Of a stretch of 26,397 nt of DNA, positions 15,602-22,119 are shown piece after piece. Below the pieces are notes generated by a model. It worked only from the letters and a program-made list of their open reading frames with translations. It did no database searches and was not told where the DNA came from. The translations under genes were made by a program, and so were the position numbers. This stretch comes from Planctomycetia bacterium (GTDB lineage: Bacteria; Planctomycetota; Planctomycetia; Gemmatales; Gemmataceae), in assembly GCA_005773755.1 (NCBI GenBank), contig SXHE01000239.1:1-26397 (forward strand), written 5' to 3'. Every line of letters begins with the position of its first letter. Position 1 is the stretch's first letter.

Positions 15602-16771
15602 ATGAAGCTGAAGCAACAACCGGACGACTTCCGGGTCGAGGAACTGACCGACGCGACGCCGCAAGAATCCGGCGAGTTCGCACTCTACCGGCTCGACAAG
15701 ACCGGTTGGACGACGCCGGACGCGCTGGCCGCGGTGCGCCGCCGCTGGCAGATCGACCACCGCCGCCTCAGTTATGGCGGACTGAAAGACCGGCACGCGG
15801 TCACGTCGCAACACTTCACCATCTTCCGCGGCCCGAAACGAAACCTGTCGCACGAGCGCGTTGAGGTCACATACTTCGGCCAGCGCGCGGAGCCGGTCAC
15901 TGCGGCCGACATCCGCGCGAACCGGTTCACCGTTGTGCTGCGCTCAATGAGTGACACCGCGGTGTCACAGGCCGAAGCCGCGCTCCGCGAGGTCGCACAA
16001 GCCGGGGTGCCGAACTACTTCGACGATCAGCGCTTCGGCTCAGTCGGCGCGGCGCAAGAGTTCGTCGCGAAGGAGATGGTGTTCGGGCGGTTCGAACGGG
16101 CGCTGTGGCTGGCGCTAGCGGCCCCTTACGAGCACGACCGCGCCGACGCCAAGCGCGCGAAGGCCACACTCTGCGAGTTGTGGGGCAAGTGGCCGGAGTG
16201 TCAGGCGAAGTTGCCGAAGGGCCACGCGCGGAGCCTCGTGAGCTACCTCGCGGCGCACCCCACCGACTTCAAAGGTGCGGTCGCGCGCCTGCGCCCGGAG
16301 TTGCAAGGCTTATACCTCTCGGCGTACCAAAGCTACCTCTGGAACAAAATGCTCGCGACATGGCTCACGACCACATTGGGCGCGGCGAATCTGTGCGACG
16401 TGGAACTGAAGCTCGGCCGCGTGCCGGCCCCCGTGCGCGTGCCAGACGAACACCGCGCCGCGTGGGACACGCTCACGCTGCCGCTACCGTCGGCGCGCGT
16501 GAAGCCCGACCCCGGCGCGCCGTGGCTGCCCACCATCGAGGAAGCGTTGAAAGCGGAAGGGCTAACGCTGCCCGAACTGCGGATCAAGGGGATGCAGAAG
16601 CCGTTCTTCTCGAAGGGCGACCGCCCCGCGAGCATCCGGCCCGACGGCCTGAGCAGCGCGCCCGCGCCGGACGAACTGAACAAGGGTCGCGCGAAGCTGA
16701 CGCTGTGCTTCGACCTGCCCAAAGGGAGCTACGCCACGATGCTGGTGAAACGGGTAACGTTGCGTTTCTGA
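15602..16771 (+). CDS. truD: tRNA pseudouridine(13) synthase TruD
   Basis: 389 aa from the ATG at 15602; the frame is open upstream but only as a shadow of the preceding gene. TruD converts U13 of certain tRNAs (tRNA-Glu in E. coli) to pseudouridine in the cytoplasm. Clear family signatures: FRVEELTDATPQESGEFALY near the start; YGGLKDRHAVTSQ with the catalytic Asp63; NYFDDQRFGSVG (motif II, with Asp-Asp where many members have Gly); LQGLYLSAYQSYLWNKML; and the C-terminal IKGMQKPFFSKGDRPASI. All parts of the family are present, including the insertion domain. No close ribosome site is seen, so coupling to the upstream gene is possible. It converges on the minus-strand gene ending at 16794, only 22 bp away. 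Confidence 0.95.
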   Translation: MKLKQQPDDFRVEELTDATPQESGEFALYRLDKTGWTTPDALAAVRRRWQIDHRRLSYGGLKDRHAVTSQHFTIFRGPKRNLSHERVEVTYFGQRAEPVTAADIRANRFTVVLRSMSDTAVSQAEAALREVAQAGVPNYFDDQRFGSVGAAQEFVAKEMVFGRFERALWLALAAPYEHDRADAKRAKATLCELWGKWPECQAKLPKGHARSLVSYLAAHPTDFKGAVARLRPELQGLYLSAYQSYLWNKMLATWLTTTLGAANLCDVELKLGRVPAPVRVPDEHRAAWDTLTLPLPSARVKPDPGAPWLPTIEEALKAEGLTLPELRIKGMQKPFFSKGDRPASIRPDGLSSAPAPDELNKGRAKLTLCFDLPKGSYATMLVKRVTLRF

Positions 16772-16793
16772 CCCAATCGGGTGTGAGCACACT

Positions 16794-17303
16794 TCATTCC
16801 CGGCGGGCGACGAGTACTTCCAGCACAGTACGTTCCAGAAACTCCTTTTCCCCACGAGCGAGGTAACGGCCGTACCCGATCAGTACCACCGGGTGCACAA
16901 GGAAGAATGCCCCAATCAACAGCATTGATGCGGAAAACCGCTCGCCTACGAACGATCCTACACCCAAGCACGTTCCAGCAAGGACGCAAACGAGAACCAC
17001 GACGGTCAGAAATGCCAGGGTAGGAATGGGTAGTCCGATTCTGCAATCCAAGCGTGTGCCGCTGCCATACGGCTCCAGGTCCGCGGTGAAGACTGGCCGG
17101 AGGGCCTTATCAGCGCCGTGGTTCTTGGCAATGCGGACCCGGTCGACCTGGGCTTCGCCCACCAGCGGCTTACTGCTCAGCAGCGCTGCCAAACCGAATG
17201 ACTGCAAGTGCTGATTCGCGAGCCATGTGGTGAGTCGATCAACGCACTGCTGTGGTGAATACGGTGACACGAGTGTAAACGGCGCTCCGCGCAGTGCGAG
17301 CAT
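16794..17303 (-). CDS. Small two-helix membrane protein, unknown function
   Basis: 169 aa from the ATG at 17303, chosen because GGAGG ends 6 nt upstream; the open frame continues to 18119 only as a shadow of the ceramidase-like gene. The first 90 residues form a soluble domain of mixed strands and helices (LVSPYSPQQCVDRLTTWLA, then FTADLEPYGSGTRLDCRIGL). Two transmembrane helices follow (about 96-118 and 124-145) and then a charged tail, GEKEFLERTVLEVLVARRE. I do not recognise a family. It starts 17 nt after the ceramidase-like gene stops and probably shares its transcript. Confidence 0.72.
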   Translation of the reverse strand: MLALRGAPFTLVSPYSPQQCVDRLTTWLANQHLQSFGLAALLSSKPLVGEAQVDRVRIAKNHGADKALRPVFTADLEPYGSGTRLDCRIGLPIPTLAFLTVVVLVCVLAGTCLGVGSFVGERFSASMLLIGAFFLVHPVVLIGYGRYLARGEKEFLERTVLEVLVARRE

Positions 17304-17320
17304 TCTCAACCTCCACCAGA

Positions 17321-18715
17321 TCACTTCCCCCTCACCAACTCTTTGAACGCGCCGCAGATCACTGGGGCGGCTTCCGGGCCGACGCTGTTCATCTCGCCGT
17401 ATTGCGCCTTCTTCAAGCCGTAGCAGTATGGGGCTTTGTCGTCCCACTGGCGCTTCGGGATGAAGTAGCCGAGTTCGTCGTTGGCGAGGCCGATCAACAT
17501 GCGGTGCTTGCCCTTGAGCTGGTCGTAAATCGCGGGTTCGATGGCGGCATCGGGGAAGTCCGCGCCGGGATCGGCCGGGTCTTGCACTTTGCCGAGCACC
17601 AACTCCGGGTAAATCTCGCCGGGGATCGCGGCGACCTCTAACCCACCGAGTTTGAGGTAGCCGACTTCGGTTTTCACCGCGACCGGCTTGCTCACGTCCT
17701 TCGTCGCGACGAACTTCTTCGGAACCGGTTCCCCGGCCCACTCGAACATGGCGCGGTCGAGCGTGCCGAACTTGTGCGCCAGCTTGTAGATGTTGTTGTC
17801 CACCGGCACGAGCAACTCGCGGCGGCGCACCACGAATGGCGTCAGCGTGATCGGCACCGCGTCCTTGATGGCCTTGTCCGCGAGCTTCGCCACCAGCAGG
17901 CCGTAGCGGTCGGTCTTCTCGAACGTGCCGTCCGCGAGTTCCTTCCCCTTCTCGTCCTTGACCGTCAGGCCAAGCGTGGTCATGAGGCCCCCGACGGTGC
18001 CGGTGAAGTACGCGACCGGGCACTTCTGCGACTCGCGCAGGTATTTGACCGTGTAGTAGATGAAGTCGGCGCTGATCTCGGTGTTCTTCGACGCCAGCGC
18101 TTCGGGATGGCAGTTCCACTGCACCAGAACACCGATCGGCTTGTCGGTTTTGGGTTCGCGGAAGTGCAGGGCGACCAGTTCGTCGTGAAGAACGACGGGC
18201 TTGCGGTTGTCGTTCAGCAAACTCGCGTCGCGCGCGGCACCGATCCGCGCGACCGCCGGCTTACGGGCCTTGTCCGCGGTCTCCACCACCTCGACACAGC
18301 CCGCTTCCACCTTCTTCAGGTACTCCGGGTCGATACCGCTCTGGATCGGCGACGCCCCCCACAGGCCGAGCGTGTCCGGGCCTTCGTGGTTGTGGGTCGC
18401 GGAGACGAGGACGTACTTGAAGCCGGGCAGCTTCTCGCGCACGCGCTCGACGACGGGCAGGAACAGCCCGACCACATCGACCGAGACGAGCGCGATCTTC
18501 TCGTCGCCATCGGCCATTACAACCGCCCGCGCGGTGATCGGGTCGTGTACCTTCGTGGCCCGGCGGTTCTGGCCGAACCCGGCGAGGAACACTGGCTTGT
18601 CCTTCTTGCCCAACTCCGGAGTAACATCCACATCCGCGAACCCGACGGAGAACTCGCCGGCGCTGAGCGCGGGGGCGACGGCGAGTAGAGCGAGCGCGGT
18701 GAGGGCGAGTCGCAT
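17321..18715 (-). CDS. Secreted neutral/alkaline non-lysosomal ceramidase-like protein
   Basis: 464 aa, ATG at 18715, with a signal peptide (MRLALTALALLAVAPALSAG). The start of the mature part, FSVGFADVDVTPELG, and the metal-site segments SATHNHEGPDTLG (His108, His110) and QWNCHPEAL (His203) match the N-terminal domain of the neutral-ceramidase family. Those are zinc enzymes that cleave the amide of ceramides and related lipids. The long form has a C-terminal Ig-like domain that is not seen here. Many environmental short members have no tested substrate, so the ceramidase activity is by analogy. The ribosome site is poor: the mRNA leader just before the ATG is C-rich, opposite a G-quadruplex motif on the plus strand (18717-18740). 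It follows the 65/108-aa pair after 30 nt. Confidence 0.87.
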   Translation of the reverse strand: MRLALTALALLAVAPALSAGEFSVGFADVDVTPELGKKDKPVFLAGFGQNRRATKVHDPITARAVVMADGDEKIALVSVDVVGLFLPVVERVREKLPGFKYVLVSATHNHEGPDTLGLWGASPIQSGIDPEYLKKVEAGCVEVVETADKARKPAVARIGAARDASLLNDNRKPVVLHDELVALHFREPKTDKPIGVLVQWNCHPEALASKNTEISADFIYYTVKYLRESQKCPVAYFTGTVGGLMTTLGLTVKDEKGKELADGTFEKTDRYGLLVAKLADKAIKDAVPITLTPFVVRRRELLVPVDNNIYKLAHKFGTLDRAMFEWAGEPVPKKFVATKDVSKPVAVKTEVGYLKLGGLEVAAIPGEIYPELVLGKVQDPADPGADFPDAAIEPAIYDQLKGKHRMLIGLANDELGYFIPKRQWDDKAPYCYGLKKAQYGEMNSVGPEAAPVICGAFKELVRGK

Positions 18716-18716
18716 C

Positions 18717-18740
18717 GGGCACCGGGGACGGGGGAGGGGG
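18717..18740 (+). other. Canonical G-quadruplex motif at the ceramidase-like gene start
   Basis: Four G-runs occur on the plus strand, at 18717-18719, 18724-18727, 18730-18734 and 18736-18740, with loops of 4, 2 and 1 nt. This fits the G3+N1-7 rule. The run lies just upstream of the ATG of the leftward gene, on its template strand, so the mRNA leader is C-rich instead. Confidence 0.7.
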
Positions 18741-18745
18741 ACGAA

Positions 18746-19072
18746 CTACGCGGACGGGGGCGCGGGACGCCAGCGGCGGTTGATGCGAAACTCACGGACG
18801 AACACGACATCGCGGTCTTCGGCAACACCGTACAGAACCGTGACCATGCGGCTGGTGCCGCACCGATTCTGGACCCGCAAGTGGTTGAGGAACTCCCGGC
18901 TCTCGCCCCACTCGTGTGGTTCGACGGTCAGCCGGAACTCAATTTCCTTGAGTGCCGCGACGTACTCCGCGTCGAGACCGCTCGCCACCGCCCACACCGC
19001 TTCGGCCTTTAGCGACTCCCGCTGGGCGGCCGAGATACCGACCGTAAAGCAGCGGCCGGGCGATTCGGACAC
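18746..19072 (-). CDS. 108-aa protein, RelE/ParE-toxin-like in outline
   Basis: 108 aa from the GTG at 19072, 3 nt after the stop of the 65-aa gene and in the same frame (TGA GCC GTG). The order of elements looks like a small RelE/ParE-type fold: an N-terminal strand and helix (FTVGISAAQRESL), a long helical part (YVAALKEIEFRL), then the strands MVTVLYGVAEDRDVVFVREFRI near the end. Catalytic residues of RelE cannot be assigned with confidence, so the toxin label is a hypothesis. With the 65-aa gene it forms a two-gene unit. The ceramidase-like gene begins 30 nt later, possibly on the same transcript. Confidence 0.62.
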   Translation of the reverse strand: MSESPGRCFTVGISAAQRESLKAEAVWAVASGLDAEYVAALKEIEFRLTVEPHEWGESREFLNHLRVQNRCGTSRMVTVLYGVAEDRDVVFVREFRINRRWRPAPPSA

Positions 19073-19075
19073 GGC

Positions 19076-19273
19076 TCACTCCTTCGCGGATGCGATCTGG
19101 TCTTCGATCTCACGGATCACGTCACCTAATGTCAACCCGCTAGCCTCGATCTCGCCGATGTCATCGGCGGTGATGGTCCACCCGGGCGGTTCCATCGATA
19201 CGTCCGGCGCGCCAGCAACTTCCGGAGTACTGACCGGCGGGATGGGCTTCACCGGCTCGTCGTTCGGCGTCAT
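19076..19273 (-). CDS. 65-aa protein, possible antitoxin-like partner
   Basis: 65 aa from the ATG at 19273, preceded by GGAGG with 7-nt spacing; the frame is open further upstream as a shadow of the isomerase gene. The N-terminal half is Pro-rich and probably disordered. The C-terminal half (WTITADDIGEIEASGLTLGD and on) is acidic and helical, ending IEDQIASAKE. No DNA-binding motif is obvious. Small acidic proteins encoded just ahead of a RelE-like gene are often antitoxins, but the similarity here is only in layout. The stop codon is two codons from the start of the 108-aa gene in the same frame. Confidence 0.62.
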   Translation of the reverse strand: MTPNDEPVKPIPPVSTPEVAGAPDVSMEPPGWTITADDIGEIEASGLTLGDVIREIEDQIASAKE

Positions 19274-19290
19274 CTTCAGCCCTCCGAAAG

Positions 19291-19315
19291 TGGGGTACGA
19301 CCTCAGTATACCCCA
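19291..19315 (-). terminator. Hairpin between the isomerase and the 65-aa gene
   Basis: TGGGGTA (19291-19297) and TACCCCA (19309-19315) are perfect 7-bp complements with an 11-nt loop. On the minus strand it begins 14 nt after the isomerase stop and ends 17 nt before the 65-aa start. It could be a terminator without a T-tract, or an operator in front of the small pair. Confidence 0.4.
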
Positions 19316-19329
19316 GTCGCTCCGCGGCC

Positions 19330-20145
19330 TCAACTCGTTGCGCACTCGCGCATGTAGCGGATGCTTTCGCGCGCGATCGTTTCGGGGTCGGGGCTGTAGT
19401 CGAACACTTCGACCGACACCCAGCCGGTGTAGTTCACGTCCTTCAGCGCCCGGAAGATGGGCTTGAAGTCGGTGTCGCCGAAGCCGGGGCCGCGCTTGTT
19501 GGGGTCGTTGGCGTGGAAGTGGCGCACCCAGTCGCGGTTGGCGCGGATCACGTCGGGCGTCGGTGCGGTTTCGACGGACATCGCCTTCACGTCGAGGTGC
19601 AGTTTCACGAACGGGTGCGCCAACTTCTGCGCCAGGGCGACGCCCTCCGCGGCGCACATCATGAAGTTCGTTTCCGCCGGCGTCAACGGTTCGAGGCACA
19701 GGTAGACGCGGTCGCGTTCCAGCGCCGGCAGGCAGTAGCTCAGCGTGTCGAGGGCGTTGGCTTCGCCCTGTTCGCGGGTCATGCCTTCGGGCAAATTGCG
19801 CTGGAACGGCGAGCCGAGAACGAGGACGTCGCCGCCCATGTCGGCCGCGGCGTGCGACAGCTCCGCGAGGTACTCGCCGGTGCGCTTGCGCGTCGCCGCA
19901 TCCGGCGAGGTGAGGTGAAAGCCCTCGGTCTTCGCCAGCAGCCAGTGCAGGCCGATAATCTGCACGCCCGCGGCTTCGGCTTGCTTGCGCAGTTCGGCGC
20001 GGCGCGCGGCGGTCACGTCGGTGATGCGCGGCGCGAGCGTGAACGGGGCCATCTCCAACCCGGTGTAGCCGAGTTCGGCGACACGGGCGCACACCCGCGC
20101 GTGGTCCCAGCCCTCGAACGTCTCGTTGCAGATCGCGTACTTCAC
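19330..20145 (-). CDS. Sugar phosphate isomerase/epimerase (xylose-isomerase-like TIM barrel)
   Basis: 271 aa. The GTG start at 20145 overlaps the stop of the protease gene (GTGA). It has the AP-endonuclease-2/xylose-isomerase-like barrel: LGYTGLEMAPF (first strand region), IIGLHWLLAKTEGFHLTS, and the metal ligand set Glu152 (CLEPL), Asp185 (KLHLDVKAM), His211 (RHFHANDPN) and Glu246 (VSVEVFDY). All four expected ligands are present, so it is probably an active divalent-metal isomerase or epimerase in the cytoplasm. The substrate is unknown; relatives work on keto-sugars and inositols. Translational coupling to an HtrA-like protease is odd for a sugar enzyme. Confidence 0.9.
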   Translation of the reverse strand: MKYAICNETFEGWDHARVCARVAELGYTGLEMAPFTLAPRITDVTAARRAELRKQAEAAGVQIIGLHWLLAKTEGFHLTSPDAATRKRTGEYLAELSHAAADMGGDVLVLGSPFQRNLPEGMTREQGEANALDTLSYCLPALERDRVYLCLEPLTPAETNFMMCAAEGVALAQKLAHPFVKLHLDVKAMSVETAPTPDVIRANRDWVRHFHANDPNKRGPGFGDTDFKPIFRALKDVNYTGWVSVEVFDYSPDPETIARESIRYMRECATS

Positions 20146-21692
20146 GGGATCGTTACCTCTTGGTCGCGCGGGGTCTGTTCGGACGGATCGCGCACCGTCA
20201 GCTTCACCGACGCTTGCCCCTTCGCGGCCTTGTAGAACTCGGTCGGTGTCGCCACGTTCGCGCCGTTGACGTGTGTAATGAGCCAGCGCTCCGGGCGGTC
20301 GCCGAGCTTCTTGAACGCGGTCGCCGCTTGCGAGTCCGGGGCGAGTTCGCGGACCATCACGCCCGGCGGCACCCCGCCACTGATGCGAACTTCGCCGCCC
20401 TTGAGGAGCTGGAGCTGCTGCGCCAATACGCTGCCGTGATCGACCCGCAGGCCGAACACCGGGTCCGGCCGCACCGACGCGATCACCGGCTTCAGGTTCC
20501 GCAACTTACCGAGGGTCACGGTCAGTTCCACGTCGCGGCGGGCGCGTACTACCGTCAGCTTCACCTTCGTGTCCGCGAGCGCGGAGCCGACGTACACGAG
20601 CAGGTCGTCGTAGGTGCGGATCGGTACGCCGTTGACCTGTGTGATGGTGTCGCCGGCCTCGATGCCCGCGAGCGCGGCCGGCCCTTGTGCCACCACATCC
20701 GAAACGACAACCGGCGTGCGCGGGCGGTCGACTCGCCCCCCCAGGCTCACGCCGAGATAGCCGTACTCCACCTCCTCACCGCGGCGCAGCACGTCCACGA
20801 CGCGGCGGAAGCACTCGTCCGCTACGAACGCGTACCGCAGCGCGTTCTCCGAGCTGCTGAGCATGGTGGAGGTCGTGGTCAGGCCAATCAACTCGCCGTC
20901 CAGGTTCAGCACCGCCGCGCCACTGACCGCGGATTCGGCGCGGCCCTCGTTCAACTTGGCCTCGTACTGCAAGAACGGACCGTAATAGTAGTAGTTGTCG
21001 GACTTGTTGATGTTCGCGTCTTCGATGTCGCGGCTCGCCATCACCTTTGTGACGCTGCCGAGTGTGGAACTCGGGCGGTCGACCGCGATCCCGGCCGTGT
21101 AGCCGTTCGCCATCGTGACCGTGAGCTTCCCGGCGAACACGTTGGCCTTCTTGTCGCCGCGGTCGTAGCGGCGCACGTCGGCGAACTTGATCGCGGTGAG
21201 CATGGCCGGTGGGTCGATGAGCTTCAGTACGGCAAGGTCGTGCCTGCCGTCAGCCGCGTGAACGTCGGCGTAGGAACCGACGCGGCCGGGGAGGTGGACG
21301 TAAACCTTCGTCGCGCCCTCGACGACGTGGTACGGCGTCAGGATCAGCCCCGCGGGGTCGATGACGACGCCGCAGGCGTAACCGTGGTCGGCGATGGTTC
21401 GCGGGTCGGCGAGGTCGAGCTGCTTCGCGAGCGCGGTTTCGGTCGGGTGCGCTTTCAGAAACTCCCGGATGTCGTACCCGCCCAGCTTGCCCGGCTTGTC
21501 GGTTCCGGTCGGCTTCAGGTAGCGGTCGCTCTTGGAGACGACGACACACGCGACGCTCGGTCCGGCCAACTCGTTCGCGACCCGCAGTTGCTTCTCGACG
21601 GCGAACAACAGATCGGTCTTGGTCGGTTCGGCCGCGGGGACCGCCGCGACCAGCGACAGGGCGGCGAGGAGTGCAACACCGGCAACGCGCAT
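20142..21692 (-). CDS. HtrA/DegP-like secreted serine protease with PDZ domains
   Basis: 516 aa, ATG at 21692, with a signal peptide (MRVAGVALLAALSLVAAVPAAE). The trypsin-like domain keeps the catalytic triad: His122 (LTPYHVV), Asp152 (RHDLAVLKL) and Ser257. The Ser motif is AVSGAAVLN instead of the family's GNSGGPLVN, which changes the oxyanion-hole Gly residues. An about 15-residue insert, NKSDNYYYYGPFLQYEA, with four consecutive Tyr precedes it. PDZ1 (about 310-395) has YGYLGVSLG and GIEAGDTITQVNGVPI. A second PDZ-like region (about 405-510) is more divergent. It is predicted periplasmic, acting in protein quality control or regulated proteolysis. It overlaps the sugar isomerase by 4 nt, and the 56-aa membrane protein gene lies upstream. 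Confidence 0.87.
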   Translation of the reverse strand: MRVAGVALLAALSLVAAVPAAEPTKTDLLFAVEKQLRVANELAGPSVACVVVSKSDRYLKPTGTDKPGKLGGYDIREFLKAHPTETALAKQLDLADPRTIADHGYACGVVIDPAGLILTPYHVVEGATKVYVHLPGRVGSYADVHAADGRHDLAVLKLIDPPAMLTAIKFADVRRYDRGDKKANVFAGKLTVTMANGYTAGIAVDRPSSTLGSVTKVMASRDIEDANINKSDNYYYYGPFLQYEAKLNEGRAESAVSGAAVLNLDGELIGLTTTSTMLSSSENALRYAFVADECFRRVVDVLRRGEEVEYGYLGVSLGGRVDRPRTPVVVSDVVAQGPAALAGIEAGDTITQVNGVPIRTYDDLLVYVGSALADTKVKLTVVRARRDVELTVTLGKLRNLKPVIASVRPDPVFGLRVDHGSVLAQQLQLLKGGEVRISGGVPPGVMVRELAPDSQAATAFKKLGDRPERWLITHVNGANVATPTEFYKAAKGQASVKLTVRDPSEQTPRDQEVTIP

Positions 21693-21750
21693 GTCCGGCT
21701 CCGGGCGGAGTGATGCCTCCGTTGTAACCGGTGGGCCGCGCGAAAGCCAG

Positions 21751-21921
21751 TTACTTGGGCAGGTACGAGAGCAGGTAGAAGACCAGCGCCCCGCAGATCA
21801 CTGCGAGGAACATGATGAGCCACGCCTGAAACACCAGCGCGTACGCGCGGCGGTACGGCGGGTAGGCGTTGGGTTCCGGCGTGACCGGCTGCGCCGGTTG
21901 CGACTTTGCGGGCTGGGACAT
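21751..21921 (-). CDS. 56-aa single-span membrane protein
   Basis: Read by eye: ATG at 21921, stop TAA at 21753-21751, with GGAG about 7 nt before the start. The first about 26 residues are soluble and Pro/Gln-rich (SQPAKSQPAQPVTPEPN, then YPPYRRAY). One long transmembrane helix follows (LIMFLAVICGALVFYLLSYL) and then a Pro-Lys end. No family is recognised. The ribosome site, the sensible composition and the complete open frame support a real gene. It sits upstream of the HtrA-like gene (59-bp gap) and is divergent from the kinase gene. Confidence 0.65.
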   Translation of the reverse strand: MSQPAKSQPAQPVTPEPNAYPPYRRAYALVFQAWLIMFLAVICGALVFYLLSYLPK

Positions 21922-22119
21922 TGGCGTTCTCCGGGGCGTTCACAACTCCGAACACTCTGTCCTGTATTATCGACCGTTCCACGCCCTCGTTCCAGTCCGC
22001 GTTCGCGCACGGCGAGAAACCTCGCGCACAAACCGAAAGATTCGTCCCCGCGCGTCCGCGATCGCGAGCTACAATCGTGTGATTTGGTGCGCAGCCGCCG
22101 ACGGCTCGCGAAGACACAC
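21922..22119. promoter_or_regulatory. Divergent intergenic region, 198 bp
   Basis: It separates the leftward 56-aa membrane gene from the rightward kinase gene and must carry both promoters. TATTAT at 21965-21970 could be a -10 box for the rightward gene, but no matching -35 was found, so this is weak. No ORF or strong hairpin is seen. Confidence 0.3.

Noticed and set aside
19070..19078. Selenocysteine or programmed stop read-through at TGA
   Set aside because: The following GTG gives a normal start, and no SECIS-like structure was identified; read-through is only a possibility to test.
20160..21713. 517-codon plus-strand open frame opposite the protease gene
   Set aside because: The minus strand carries the signal peptide, catalytic triad and PDZ signatures; the plus frame is His/Arg/Val-rich without motifs.
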